DNA from: Sorex araneus | Lineage: Eukaryota; Chordata; Mammalia; Eulipotyphla; Soricidae | Length of the DNA: 64,000 nt | NCBI RefSeq assembly: GCF_027595985.1 | Contig: NC_073306.1 | Location: 82,819,599-82,883,598 of the forward strand | Direction: 5' to 3' | Part shown: positions 1-12,309 of the stretch, in pieces | Numbering within the stretch: position 1 is the first letter of the stretch | How the letters are laid out: every line of letters starts with the position of its first letter | Position numbers and translations under genes: made by a program | Notes under the pieces: model-generated | What the model saw: the letters and a program-made list of their open reading frames with translations, nothing else | What the model was told of the DNA's origin: nothing | The model's database searches: none

Positions 1-40
1 CTTTATTTATTTATTTATTTTTTAATTTATTTATTTTTAA
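1..40. repeat. (ATTT)n-rich run at window edge
   Basis: TTTATTTATTT repeats. In minus orientation this is the A-rich tail of the following L1. Confidence 0.8.
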
Positions 41-868
41 TTAGAGAATCACCGTGAGGGTACAGTTACAGATTTATACACTTTTGTGCTTATACTTCCC
101 TCATACAAAGTTTGGGAACCCATCCCTTCACCAGTGCCCATTCTCCACCACCCGTAAACCCAGTGTCCCTCCCACCCTCCCCAATCCCATCTCCCCCCCA
201 CCCCACCCTGCCACTGTGGCAAGGCATTCCCTTCTGTTTTCTCTCTCTAATTAGCTGTTGTGGTTTGCAATAAAGGTGTTGAGTGGCCGCTGTGCTCAGT
301 CTCTAGCCCTCATTCAGCCCGCAACTCCCTTCCCCCACATGGCTTTCGACTACAATGTAGTTGGTGATCGCTTCTCTGAGTTGACCTTTCCCCGGAACGT
401 GAGGCCAGCCTCGAAGCCATGGAGTCAACCTCCTGGTACTTATTTCTACAGTTCTTGGGTGTTAGTCTCCAACTCTGTTATTCTATATACCATAGATGAG
501 TGCAATCTTTCTATGTCTGTCTCTCTCTTTCTGACTCATTTCACTCAGCATGAAACTTTTCATGCCCATCCACTTGACTACAAAATTCTTGACCTCCTTT
601 TTTCTGACAGCTGCATAGTATTCCATTGTATAGATGTACCAAAGTTTCCTCAACCAGTCATCCGTTCTGGGGCATTCGGGTTTTTTCCAGATTCTGGCTA
701 TTGTAAACAGTGCTGCGATGAACATACATGTGCAGATGTTGTTTCGATTGTACTTTTTTGCCTCTCTGGGATATATTCCCAGCAGTGGTATTGCTGGGTC
801 AAATGGGAATTCAATATCTAATTTTTTGAGAGTCGTCCAAATTGTTTTCCAGAAGGGCTGAACCAGTT
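1..868 (-). mobile_element. L1 3' end (ORF2 C-terminus and 3'UTR), 5'-truncated
   Basis: The minus strand encodes the end of ORF2 protein (FDPAIPLLGIYPREAKK, MFIAALFTIARIWKKPECPR, LWYIYTMEYYAAVRKKE) and then a C/T-rich 3'UTR as read on plus. The tail meets the window edge. The ORF2 part is a remnant of about 130 residues. Confidence 0.92.
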
Positions 869-1105
869 GTTTCAGTTCCTTTAAATAACTCAAGTTGAAC
901 ACTGAAAACATGAGACCTAAGCTACAACCACTCAACTTTAAAATGTGCCTGTCAAGGTGGCAGATGGGTAGGGTGGAGCAGGAAGGAGCATGGGAACACT
1001 GGTGGAGAGAAATTCCCACTGGGGGTGGGATTGCTGTTGGAATATTGTCTGCCTAAGACTCAACTATCAATAGTTTTGTCAATTACTGTTCTTTAATTAA
1101 ATAAA
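869..1105 (+). mobile_element. L1-type 3' end, second tail family
   Basis: Contains AAAATGTGCCTGTCAAGG, a GGGAACACTGGTGG block and a terminal TTTAATTAAATAAAAA. The same blocks occur at 63630-63800, so this is a dispersed 3' end distinct from the common L1 tail. Confidence 0.65.
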
Positions 1106-1368
1106 AACATTTAAATATATAACTTATAGCACAGTGGGTAGGGCATTTGCTTTGCACGCAGCCTACCTGGGTTCGATTCCTTCTTCCCTCTCGGAGAGTC
1201 CAGCAACCTACGAGAGTATCCCGCCTGCGGCAGAGCCTGCCAAGGTACTTGTGCTGTATTCAATATGCCAAAAATAGTAACAACAAGTCTCACAATGGAG
1301 ACATTACTGGTGCCCGCTCAAGCAAATCGATGAACAACGGGAGGACAGTGCTGCAATATAACTTATGT
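1106..1368 (+). mobile_element. SINE-B
   Basis: The tRNA-like head (TAGCACAGTGGGTAGGGC, GGTTCGATTCC) leads to CTCTCGGAGAG, CAATATGCCAAAAATAGTAA and CACAATGGAGACATTACTGG. Near full length, with the tail at AGGACAGTGCTGCAA. Confidence 0.85.
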
Positions 1369-1539
1369 TGAACAGTTTTTCTGGGTCAAAAATTACTATG
1401 GAAAGGAATATAGGGCCAGGGATTAGAGTGTTCAACTAACCAGCAGCTTGAGATCCAGGTTAAGTCCCATATCACATGTTCACCTGAGCTTCCCCAAGAG
1501 TGACCCTCCACTAACACCCAAAGTAGAGATGAGGGCCAG

Positions 1540-1960
1540 GAGGATTGCTCCATGGTTGGAAGCCTGCCTCATGTGCTGGAGGCGAAGGCAGTTGCAATAG
1601 AGAAGGATTCACTAAGTCAAGGATGATTGGAGGGATTGTTCGAGATGGGAGATGTGTGCTGAAAGTAGACAAAGGACCAAATAAGATGGCTTCTCAGTAT
1701 CTGTATTGCAAACCATAATGCCCGAAAGAGAGAGAGAAAGAAGGAAAGTTCCTGCCATAGAGACAAAGGGTGGGATGGGGTGAGGGTGGTGGGAGGGATA
1801 CTGGGGATATCTGTGTTGGAAAATGTACACACTGAAGTACTATGCAGCTACTAAAGGACAAAGAAAAGGGATGGGCATTTGATCATTGTATGACTGAAAT
1901 TCAATCATGAAAGCTGCTTTGTAACTGTACCTCACGGTGATTCAATGAAAAAAAAAATGA
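1540..1960 (+). mobile_element. L1 3'UTR fragment
   Basis: Carries GATTGCTCCATGGTTGGAAG, CACTAAGTCAAGGATG, GTATCTGTATTGCAAACC and ends CACGGTGATTCAATGAAAAA. This matches the 3'UTR that follows ORF2 at 19990-20355. Confidence 0.85.
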
Positions 1961-1984
1961 CCCTCAAGCACTGTTGGGTGTGAC

Positions 1985-2165
1985 TCACAGGGGCGAGGGT
2001 GGGGGGTGGCAGAAGGGAAACTGGGGACATTGGTGGTGGGAAATATATACTGATGAAAGGATGGGTATTGGAACATTGCGTGATTGAATCTCAATCATAA
2101 ACAACCTTTTAATTGTGTATCTCAGTGATTCAATTAAAAACATAAAATGAAAACAAAGTTTAAAA
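1985..2165 (+). mobile_element. L1 3' tail fragment
   Basis: A second, shorter L1 tail: GGGGACATTGGTGGTGGGAA, GTATTGGAACATTGCGTGA and GTGATTCAATTAAAAAC. Confidence 0.75.
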
Positions 2166-2790
2166 AAAGGCAACAACAGAGACCTCTGGCCCCTATAGCT
2201 CTTATATCAGCCTGTTCCCTCTAGCACAGCCCTCAGAGAACTGGTTTCATGGGCTGTGTGGGGCCAGATGCATGGTCTGTTCTTTCCTTCTTACACAGTG
2301 CGGTTCGTTCATTGTCTTACCCATTGCTCTCCTCGCTTAATGGCACATGCCAAATATTCTCCCAGAATGATATAGGTGGTTTTCCTTTGTCCTTTAGTAG
2401 CTGCTAGTACTTCAGTACGTCAGTACTACACAATTCATTTAACAAATCCCCTTCCAGTCTGTTCTCTTGAGAGGTGTGCCTTGACAACCTTAATCAGTGA
2501 ACATCTGGGTAATATGGGGTCATAGGAGGTGGAGGCAGACAGAAAGGAGGCAGAGGAGGTAGAAAACATGGTGTCACCTTTGAAAAGAGGTTAAATTAGT
2601 GAGGCATACTGGGTCAGTTCTGCTCTTCAGAATCTTTTTTGTTTGTTTGGAGACACACCCTGTTGTGCTCAGGCTAGTTCTTGTTCTTTCTTGCTCATGA
2701 CAGTGCTCAGGGGACCATACTGTACTGGGATTGAACCCAACTGTCCTGCATACAAAGCCTGAGCTCATCCTATTGAGTTATTTTCTGGGC
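2166..2790. other. Intergenic, no gene seen
   Basis: No exon-like frame with splice borders. A degenerate minus-strand SINE-A-like stretch is possible at 2640-2790. Confidence 0.5.
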
Positions 2791-2791
2791 C

Positions 2792-2923
2792 CCTCTGTAG
2801 CATCTCCTGGTCCCCTCTATAGCATATCCTGGGCCTCTCTATTGCATCTCATGGGTCCCTCTATAACATCTCATGAGACCTTCTATAGTGTCTTCTGGGT
2901 ACCTCTATAGCATCTTCTATAGA
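2792..2923. repeat. 22-bp minisatellite, ~6 units
   Basis: Units begin at 2792, 2814, 2836, 2858, 2880 and 2902 with the core CCTCTATAGCATCTCCTGGG. Units differ at 3-6 positions, so the array is old. Confidence 0.85.
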
Positions 2924-5900
2924 AAAACAACCACAGAAGTTCACATCTAACACATTCTTCAAATCATTGTGTTATCCCCTGTTCTCTTCCTTTTTATTGT
3001 TGCTATTGCAATGACAGGGGATTGTACACGTGGTGTGGTGTTCACTGGATGTTACACACTTTGTTTGTGGTATCACTCTTGGTTGTGATGCTCCAGAGAT
3101 CTCACAACTGGTGGTGGTACTGGGAGTCACAAGTGGCAGAGTCACCAGGATTGCACTTGCAGTCTCACACTTTTACCTCTGAGCTATGCTGGGGCCCCGC
3201 TAAGCTACTTTCTTTGATGCTACTTGCTGGTCCCAGACCTCTCAGACCAGCAATGTCCCAGAGAAAGGGGCTAGGATCAGAAGTTGACTGTGTGCACGTT
3301 AATTTGTTCCTTTCTGCACTGGTTTTCCACTACTGCGTAACAGAATACTGCACATTTATTTGTTCATAATATGTAGGTAAAAAGCCTAAGCAGAAAGAAA
3401 AGTATGGACACTGCTGGATGGTCCTGGGGACACTAACTGGCCCAGTCAATTTAATAAGGAAGGGGTAGCCTGTGAAGTCAGTGGGGCCGCAGCATGGAAC
3501 CACCTCATAGTTGCAGTGCTGAGTGGCTACTGCCAGCCAAAGCCATTGACTTCTCAGGAACATTTACTTCCTTCAAGAACAGTGGCCTTGAGTCTCGCCC
3601 TTCAGGAAGGACCCGGTTCTTCTTTAAGGGACTAATATGCAAGCTAACTCCAGATAATCTCCTTTTGATTAAGTAAAAATAAGCCCCCCAAACAAAAAAT
3701 GAACAACCAATCTGAGACCTTAATTACAACCATAAAAATGCCTTTCCCAGATTGTGTCAGACCTGCCCTCCTCTTGTGGAATCAGCATCTACCCAGTGGC
3801 CACCAAATTTTTTCTCCAGAGACTGTTTTTCTTAGAAGGCTAATGCCTAGGTCCTATCGCTTCTTCCCAGGTTGCACCATCTCCAATGGGACCAAGCTGA
3901 ACTGCATCCACAGCCTCAGTGGCACTGCCCTCACATGCACTCCAGTTCCATTTCTTGCTTGTCCCTTCTGTTAACAGCTCTAATCCCACTGAACTACTTA
4001 TAACACTCCTTGCATGCTAGCACCCTACTCGAGCCGCCTTGTCTTCATTTCTGCTGGCCACACTGCCCAAAGCCCTTCTGCAGGACTCACCTGCGATTCT
4101 ACTCTCTTCTCTTCTCTTGCTTCCTGGGTCAGTTAGTCATTATTATTACTTTCATTTGTGAGAGGCCTCTATGTGCACAGAGATGGAAGAAACTTGCCAG
4201 GTTCCCAAGAAGTCAGTAGTTTAGAGGATCAGCTGAGCAAATGGTGACAATAACCAGACATGTGGTGAGTACTGAGTGGAAGTCGAGGTGGAGGTCAGTA
4301 GGGTGCCGTGGGATAGCAGTGTTGGGGGAGGGCACAAGAAGCCCACACTGGAGTTCAGGAAGATTTACCAGAGAAGGTGACTCTTAAACCACTCCATGAA
4401 GATTGACTAGTCATGAGATGGGTGAATGCTGGCATTCGCGGTGCTTCGCCTGGAGACAGTAGCATAGGCAGACCCAGATGTATGAACTCACATGACTTGG
4501 ATGAAGTGGGTGTGATTCGAATGCAAGGTTGAGCAAGGCTGCAGCAGGAACTGTGGGTGAAGTATGTCTACCTCCTTACACATGTTGTGAGAAGTGTTCA
4601 GATTTGGGCTTGAAGGCAAAGGGGGAGTTTAAGACCTAAAACCAGAGAAGTCACTTGCCCTATCATAGCAAAAACATGTGGCATAGAGCATTCACAGGAA
4701 CCCAAATCTGAAGCCTTCCTGGGGTGCTCACCACTGGCCTCTCCCTTGCCAGAACAATGGAGTTTGTGGAGCAGCAACCACAAACATATTAGAAGCAACA
4801 GTGACTTAAATAATGACACATTCATTCTGAGAAATGATTGCTCCCTGAATTAGGTAGAAAATTTACTATATTTCTGCATTCAGATGAGGAAACCAAGGAA
4901 ATTATCCATTGCACAGAAATAGCAGTCCTGGACCTAGAACCCAGATGGCCCAAATCTCAGATGTATTATCACCAATGCAGCAAACTGCCTCTTAGCTTGC
5001 TTTGTACCTAATGTCTTTTCTTAGAACTGAGTCTGTTGAAATAATAATAATAACAACCATATTTTGTTTACCTGTGCACAGTGTTTGGCTCAGTGCCTAA
5101 ACCCTGAAATTGATGAGTTGATGGAGAATCTGATCCTTGAGGGGTCATAGCTTCTTCATTTCTAATGAATGAAATGATAGACCGTTCTTTTTTGCTGACA
5201 TCCCTCCTTCCACAATCTATCACACTGCAGCGTAAAAAATATGCATTCCATAAATACGTGTGGAATGTAAGTGACTGATGAAGAGCAGGAGCAAAGCCCC
5301 AACTCCAGCACTCTAGGTGGATTCCAGAAGGGAGGGGGAGCTAGCTGGGAGCAGGGCAGGGCTGGAGGGACCGAGAGCCACCCACCATCAGTACCCCAGC
5401 CTGAACAGACTTGGCAGCCAAGTTGAGTCTAAGTAGCACTTTCCTGCTAAGTGCTCTGTAGGGAGGTATAATGTGTCTCTATTTAAAATTAATTTTTCAG
5501 AATTGGAAGCCCCTCTCTGAAAGGCACGGCTCCCTTGGTGGCTTCTGGCAGGATTGGAAAGCCATAACTTTGGAGAGAAACACAATAAACCAGAAATTTC
5601 CTCCCAGGTGAGCCAGAAACAGCCTCTCTGTTTCTGAAGAGAGCATTTTCCAGAACTTTGTTCATCAAGAAGCTGGTTTTCAAGTAGTTTCTTCTATTTG
5701 TAAGTGAATCGCATTCCAATGTCTATTCTTTCTGATAGATGGGAAGGACGCAAAGACAATCCACATATACAGGAGAAATAAAAGCAATTTCTCCTTGACT
5801 CGAGGCTATGTTTCTGTATTTACATGTGAGTGGAGTGGCATGTGATGCTTGGGAAATTTGCAGTGCTTGCTGCCATTTGGGAGCCATCGTTGTGTAGTGG

Positions 5901-6070
5901 ACTTTGGAGAATATTGTTCGGTTCAGCAGATGTGCTCTGGGTGTCTAGGGGTTAGGTTTCAGAGTCATTCATTCACTCAATCAATATTTTTTGAGTGCCC
6001 ACTATGTGCTAACTATTGTTAGTGTGAAACAATGGAGAATTAGCCGAAATAAAAGCAGACCAAAAAAATC
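2924..6070. other. Intergenic, largely unique sequence
   Basis: No coding exon recognised. Only a decayed SINE-like patch near 3005-3200 and short triplet runs (ATA near 5040) were noted. Confidence 0.5.
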
Positions 6071-6074
6071 TGTT

Positions 6075-6240
6075 TTGCAGCCAGAATTATAGTACAATGG
6101 GTAGGGCACTTGCCTTCCACATGGCTGACTTGAGTTTTATTCCCCACATCCCATAATGTCCCTTGAGCAATGCCAGGAGTGATTCCTGAGTGCAGAGCCA
6201 CAAATAACCCCCCGAGCATTGCCAGGTGTGGTCCAACTTT
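6075..6240 (+). mobile_element. SINE-A, decayed
   Basis: Head TATAGTACAATGGGTAGGGC and body GCCAGGAGTGATTCCTGAG. It is followed at once by an opposite copy (6258-6400). Confidence 0.8.
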
Positions 6241-6257
6241 CTCTGCCACCGGCTATC

Positions 6258-6400
6258 TTTTGGTGGGGGCACACCCAGTGGTACTCAGGGCTTACTCCTC
6301 GCTCTGTGCTCAGGGATCACTTCTAGTTGGGTTGAGGGATGGAACCCCGGTCAACTGCATGCAGGGAAAGTGCTGCTGTACTGTCTCTCCAGAGTCCTTA
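6258..6400 (-). mobile_element. SINE-A, decayed, inverted to its neighbour
   Basis: Reads GGGGCACACCCAGTGGTACT on plus through to the head complement TACTGTCTCTCCAGA. Confidence 0.8.
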
Positions 6401-6404
6401 CACC

Positions 6405-7529
6405 TGTTTTTGTATACATAGGGAAATAAATAATATACGTATATATGTGTGCTTTTATATCTATGTAAGTGACAGATAATGATAAGTATTCCGGAGGTAA
6501 ATGAATCTGAGAAAAGAATAGGAGGTGTTAGGAGAGGGAACAGGTCTGCCTGGGAACAATTCCCCCAGAAGGTGGCATTTAATAAGGTGAGGGAGCTAAG
6601 TATGCAGAAATTCAGAGGAGCAGTCTAGCAAGGGTGGACAGCTGTAGGGTAGGCTCATGTTTGATGTACTTGAGGAAGTGTAACTGGAGCAGAGGGGGTT
6701 GAGAACAGTAAAAGATCAGAAAGATAGAGGTCAGAAAGACACCTGGGGGTTTTAAAGATCATTATAAAGACTGAGCTTTTAATATCAATAAGATGTGCTG
6801 CCAATGGGAGGTTTTGAGCACAGGAATGATAATGACACTGCTGACATGTTTTAGCAGGAAAATTTTGGCTGCTCTAGGAAACAGCAGAGGCAAGGTGGGG
6901 GTTGGGTGGTGGTGGAGGCTACTGAGCAATCAGGTGGGAGAGAACTTGGATCAAGGTGAAGGAAAGATGTGAGAAAGGGAGGGACTTCGTATTTACTTGG
7001 AAGGCACAAGGGAAGTGATTCACTGACAGTTCAAGTGTGAGGTGTGAGAAAAACTGTAGTCAAGGATGACTCTTAGGATTATGGCTTAGAGCAGATGGCA
7101 GGTTGAAGCGCTGTCATTACTGGAAGAAAAAATGCAGGAGGAGCAGGTCTTGGTGGGTGATGGGGGCATGAAGGAAGACAGGATGCTTGATTTTGGACAG
7201 GTAAGGTTGAAGGTGTGTATTAGGCAGCCAAGTGGAGACAGCTAGTAAAAGGTTGATGAACAGATTACAGAACAGAAGAGAGAATATTCTGAGCAGGAGA
7301 TACAAATTTGAGAGTCGTTTGCTTGTAGATGGTATTTTAAACCACAGGATTGGATGAGATCACCCAAGATGCAAGTTAGCTTAGATAAGCAAAGAGGAGA
7401 GATCTGGACTGAAATCAGGGACATCCAGAATTTAAGGGGTAGGGACATGAGAGATAAATTACAAATGGGATTTGGAAGGAGAGTCTAAAGAACTATGAGA
7501 ATCATGGTGTTTCAAATAAAATCGATTAA
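6405..7529. other. Intergenic, no gene seen
   Basis: Purine-rich unique-looking DNA. No exon, RNA gene or clear repeat recognised. Confidence 0.5.
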
Positions 7530-8405
7530 ATAAATCTTATTTGTTTACTTTACTCACTGATTTACAATGCTGTCAGTGACAGGGTTCCACACACACTATA
7601 TTCCAACACTACCACCCTGTTCCCATCTACAGGGGTGTCCATTTTCCTTCACCATTAAAGTCAGCCCCCTCAAGCAATCCCCGGCATATCCTTAAGATGG
7701 TAAACTCAGTCTGTAGATCAGTTCATAGACTCTGTTGCTCTGGGTCATTTGTTTTATGCCTATTATGCTTTTCTACGTTCCACAGAGGAGAGACAGCATT
7801 CTGTATCTGTCCCTCTCCTGTAGAGAGAGGGATACCTTCATTTCCATCCACATAGCAGCAACTTGTATGAATTTATCTGTTCTTATAGCCAAGGTGTATT
7901 CCATTGTTTGTATGTACCACGGTTTCTTTAGCCAGTCATTTGTTCTTAGACCCTTGGGTTGTTTCCAGAGTTTGGCTATAGTGAATAGAGCTGCAAATGT
8001 CTTTTTGGATGATTTTTTGGGGAGTCTTTAGGGCAGATGTCCAGAAGTGGAATTTCTGGATCACATGAAAGCTCAAATCTTGTGTTTTTTTTTTTTTTTT
8101 AGAAATGTCCATATTGTTTTCCAAAAGGATTGATCCAGATGACATTTCCACCAACAATAGATGAGGGTTCCTTTTCCCCCCATATCCATGCCTGGTTGGT
8201 TTAGTTTTGTGATGTGTGCTAGTTTCACTGGGTGAAACAATGAGGTGGTATCTCATTGTTGTTTTAATTTGCACTTTCATGATCATCAGTTATATAGGGC
8301 ATTTTAAAATACACATTTTGGCCATCTGCATGTCTTTCTTTGAGAAGTTTCTGTTCTACTTCCCCTTTTTGTATGAGTTTTTTTTTTTCTTGCTAAACTT
8401 TGCAA

Positions 8406-8590
8406 CTGCTGGGGCTGGAGGGGTAGTACAGTGGGTAGGGCACTTGCCTTGCATATGGCCAACCCAGATTAGCTCCTCAGTTCACATATATGGTCCCCTG
8501 AACACAGCCAGTAGTGACCCCTGATCATAGAACCAGGAGTAATCCTTGAGTACTGCCAGATGTGGCCCCCAAATGAAAATAAAACGAAGC
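8406..8590 (+). mobile_element. SINE-A inside L1
   Basis: GGGGCTGGAGGGGTAGTACA head, with the tail ending GGCCCCCAAATGAAAATAAAA. Confidence 0.85.
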
Positions 8591-9293
8591 AAAAGTTTTA
8601 TAAATATCTTCTATATCTTGGGTGTCAACCCCTCATCACATGAGTGGTAGGAAAATATTTTCTCCCAGTCTGTGGGATATCTTTTTATTTACATCATTTT
8701 TTTTGAAGTGTAGAAGATTCTTAATTTGATGTAATCATATCTCTTTTTATTTGCTTCCATTTACTTGAACAATGGCATTGAGTCATTGAAAATACCTCTA
8801 GATTTATTGTCATAAAAGGTTCTGCTGTTTTCTTCAATATAATTTATGGATTCAAGTCTGATATCACGGTCTTAAACCATTTTGTCTTAATCCATTTTGT
8901 ACATGGTGTGAGATAGGGGTCAGAGTTCATTTTTCCACATGTGACTAACCAGTTTTCCAAACGCCACTTGTTGAAGCTTTTCTTGCTCCCTTTCATGCTC
9001 TTTGCTTCTTTATTGAAGATTATCTGTTCATATACCTGAGCTGTTTCTGTTCTCTCAATTCTACTTCATTGGTCTGAGAGTCTGTCTTTATTTCAGTATG
9101 CTGTCTTAAATACTATAGCTTTATAGTGTAATTTAAAGATGTGAAAAGAAAAATCTTCCCACTGTTCTTTTTCCTAGGGTTGCTTTGACTATATCAGTGG
9201 GTTTTATTACTTTATATAAATTTCCACTACACTTTGTTCATCTGTTTAAAAAAAATCATGGTTTCCCAAAAAGCAAAAAAAAAAAAAAAAAAC

Positions 9294-9486
9294 TGGGCTG
9301 GAGCAATAGCACAGCGAGTAGGGCATTTGCCCTGCACGAAGTCGACCCAGGTTCGAATCCCAGCATCCCATATGGTCCCCTGAGCACAGCCAGGAGTAAT
9401 TCCTGAGTGCATGAGCCAGGAGTGACCCCTGTGCATCGCCAGCTATGACACAAAAAGCAAAAAAAAAAAACCAAAACCAAAAAACA
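9294..9486 (+). mobile_element. SINE-A, near full length, inside L1
   Basis: GGGCTGGAGCAATAGCACAG head through GACACAAAAAGCAAAAAAA. An A-run precedes the head at 9276-9292. Confidence 0.92.
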
Positions 9487-9659
9487 TGGCATTTTACATC
9501 AAATATATATGTATGTATTATATATTTGTGTATATATGTATATATAATACCTAGGGTAAGATTATCATTTTGATAATAGTCCTTATAATCCATGAATAGA
9601 ACATGTATTTTCATTTCCTTCTGTCATATTTTCTTTTAGTAGTGATGTATTGTAAAAAA

Positions 9660-9723
9660 TACAAACAAGCACGCTCACAGGAAGATGTGATGTGTTGTGT
9701 TGTTTGAGGGCTCTTGGGGCGGG

Positions 9724-9770
<47 letters not shown>

Positions 9771-10800
9771 CCACCCATCCCACCCCCCGTCTCGTTCGGT
9801 GCTCTGGAGCCACTGTGTATAGAATGGATCGGGATGGCTCCTCCTTGTGCTCTACCTCTGTGTGTGCCACTGTGCTCTCTTCTGTCTGTCTATCCCTGTC
9901 TCTTTGTTGTCTCTCTTCTGGTTTCTGCCGACCTTTCTCTGTCTCTGCTTCTGTCTCTTCTCCTTGCTTCTGTCTTACCTCTGCTCTTTGTCTTCTCCTC
10001 CACTTCTGTGTCTTCTCTCCTCTGTGTCTTCTCTGCTGCTTCTGTCTTGCCTCTCTCTTTTGCAGTCTTAGCTTATATAGCAATCATATAGGGTGGTGAC
10101 ACAAAGGTGGGTTGAACGTTAACGAATCAACAAATCGACAAAGAAGGGTAAGACCATTTCTCCAGGAGATTAACAAAATCTCATCTAAGGAGATTACTCC
10201 AAATTACTAGGAGATCCACTCAAGGGTGGGATCCAAACAAAGGTGTGTCACTTTCTTCATTCCTCAGCTAGTAATCCACTTAAATAGTTGTAGTAAACCT
10301 ACTTCAAATATTTCTAGCAATGTCATCCTGTATGAGCACAGTAAGAGACATAACAAACTTAAAGTTTAGTTCTTTCTGAGGACATTCACTATATATTCCA
10401 GACCACAGTCCTTAGACCAGGTTAGTTTTCCTAATCCCATCATGGTCCTAGTCTCATCATTACTTTTGGATTATGACAGCATTTGTCTACGACCATGCTC
10501 TCAACTTATAGTTGAGTATTGTGACACTTTGGCCGGACCCATTTCAATGCCAGGGTAGCTCACAGCTTGCCCTGGGTCCATTCTATCCCTTGTTGGGACC
10601 CTGCTTTTGGGGTGCTAGGAACTAAGGGCAACTGAGTCAAGAAAGCAGATGCCTGGGTGTAAATACTATTGGAGTCAATTAGCTCCCAAGTTACAAACCA
10701 TAATATTTACTGTCTTCCTGTGTCCATACAGAAAGGACATTGCTTTAAGGTAAACTAAGTTCCCTGCGGCAAGGCTGAAAGGACAAACCCAATGTTATCC
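9660..10800 (-). mobile_element. ERV-type LTR (solo or 3'-truncated)
   Basis: On the minus strand it aligns by eye with the LTRs at 57-63 kb. Shared blocks are ACAGGAAGACAGT, a GACTCCA-A-TA-TATTTAC block, GGGACCCTG-type CCCAGGGCAAGC, CTAGAAATATT and a TATA-like CTATATAAGC near 10077, followed by a purine-rich (GA)n zone. No open retroviral frame accompanies it. The ends are not fixed exactly. Confidence 0.75.
9726..9767. repeat. (TC)n microsatellite
   Basis: About 20 uninterrupted TC units. It is the GA-rich zone of the LTR read on plus. Confidence 0.97.
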
Positions 10801-10819
10801 TACAATGTATAATTTTTTT

Positions 10820-10985
10820 CCTTTCTGTTTTTGGGCCACACCCAGTGGTGCTCAGAGCTTACTCTTGGTTCTGTGCGTAGGGATTACTTCTGACCTGGCT
10901 CATGTGACCATATGGAGTATCAGGAGCCAAAATTCCCATTGGCCAAATGCAAGGCCCTACTCACTGCAATATAGCTCAGGAACTA
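10820..10985 (-). mobile_element. SINE-A, decayed
   Basis: GGGCCACACCCAGTGGTGCT to ATATAGCTCAGG on plus, inserted in the old L1. Confidence 0.75.
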
Positions 10986-11514
10986 TTTTCCTTTGTATAA
11001 ATCTTTCATTACTTTTATTAGGCTGATTCCCAGGTACTTGATCTTTTGAGGTGCAATTGTGAAAGGGATGGATTTCCCCCCACCATTCCCCACATCTTCT
11101 ATTTCATTGTTTGCATCTAGGAATACCATAGATTTCTGGGAGTGTTGATTTGGTAGCCTGTCACATTACTGTTCAGATTTATTATTTCTAGTTTTTCGGT
11201 AGAGTCTCTAGGATTTTCTTAGTATCAAGTCACCTATAAAGTAGTGATAGTTTGACTTCGTTTTTTCCAATCTGGGTATCCTTACTATCTCTTTCCTATA
11301 TAACTGTGATGACCAGGACTTCCAATATTGTATTGAACCAGTAGCGATCAGAGTGAGAAACCTTGTCTTGTGCCTGATCTTAGAAGAAAGTTTTTCAATT
11401 TTTAACAACTGATGAAATGATGCTAGATGTGCATTTGTGGTAAATGGCTTTAAATATATTAGGGCAATTTTTTTCTGTCCCCATTTTATTGAATACTTTA
11501 TTTCATTTTATTTT

Positions 11515-11685
11515 TTGTTTTGGGGTCATACCCAGTGGTACCCAGGGCTTACTCCTGGCTCTGTACTCAGAAATCATTTCTAGTGGTGCTCAGAGAATCA
11601 TTTGGGGTGCTGAGGTTATAATCCAGGTTGGCTGTGTGCAAGGCAAAGACTTTACCTGCTGTACTATTGCTCGGGACACTTTATT
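11515..11685 (-). mobile_element. SINE-A
   Basis: GGGGTCATACCCAGTGGTAC through TACTATTGCTCGGGACAC on plus. Confidence 0.8.
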
Positions 11686-11714
11686 GAGTACTTTGAATAA
11701 TTTTTGTTTTGTTT

Positions 11715-11828
11715 TGTTCTGGGGCCATGCCTGGTGGTGTTCAGGGATTATTACTGGCTCTGCACTCAGGAATTACTCCTAGCAGTGCTTGGGGGGCTAG
11801 CTGTGACGCTGGGGATCAAACCCAGGTA
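11715..11828 (-). mobile_element. SINE-A, head missing
   Basis: TCTGGGGCCATGCCTGGTGG through GGGGATCAAACCCAGG. The tRNA head part beyond the BoxB region is lost. Confidence 0.7.
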
Positions 11829-12099
11829 TAATATTTCTGTTCCCATAAATAAGTTTTTAAAATAAATTTTTATTTTGAAGTTGGAAAATTGAGATGAACA
11901 TGATATGGTCTGTCCCAAAGTTCCTTTAAATCTAGGAGGGGTTACAGACACATAAATTTTCTGGTTTACTAGCAAATACTCTAGAAAAGTGTAATTTCTC
12001 TAACCTAATTTAGGTAGAGAAAAAAGTACTTTGAAGAGGTAAATTCCTAAACCAAGTTTTGTGAGAGAATGATTTTTAGCCTGGGAAATAAAGAAGGGA

Positions 12100-12285
12100 G
12101 GCCAGAGAGATAGTACAGGGGTTAAAGTTCTTACCTTGCATGCAGCTGACCTTGGTTTGATTATGGGCATCACTTGGTATTCCCTTCCCCCCAAGCACAG
12201 AGTGCTCAGTTAACCTCTGAGCACAGAAATGGGAGTAACCCCTGAGCACTGCCAGGAGTGGTTTTCAAAACTCAAAACAAACAAA
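12100..12285 (+). mobile_element. SINE-A, old variant
   Basis: GGCCAGAGAGATAGTACAGG head, GAGCACTGCCAGGAGTGG and a CAAAACAAACAAAAAC tail. Confidence 0.8.
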
Positions 12286-12309
12286 AACAGAAAAATCCAA
12301 GAAGGGATG

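Larger units (their letters stand above)
7530..11510 (-). mobile_element. Old L1 (ORF2 and 3'UTR), interrupted by later insertions
   Basis: L1-like segments at about 7530-8405, 8590-9290, 9487-9660 and 10990-11510 are all in minus orientation and run in ORF2 order. They include GTTGTTTCCAGAGTTTGGCT, TCCCAGTCTGTGGGATATC, CAATTCTACTTCATTGGTCTG, AATCCATGAATAGAACATG and GGCTGATTCCCAGGTACTTG on plus. SINE-A copies (8406, 9294, 10820) and an LTR (9660-10800) sit inside. All frames are broken. Confidence 0.8.

Noticed and set aside
483-1019. 178-codon minus-strand frame as a host gene
   Set aside because: It is the C-terminus of L1 ORF2 protein plus flanking sequence. Similar frames at 37232-37677 and 19591-19806 are the same.
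9294-9370. tRNA gene, and similar BoxA/BoxB matches throughout
   Set aside because: These are SINE heads. They continue into the SINE body and A-rich tail and lack a cloverleaf 3' half.
9583-10099. Open frames up to 166 codons on both strands
   Set aside because: They arise from the GA/TC-rich zone of an LTR.
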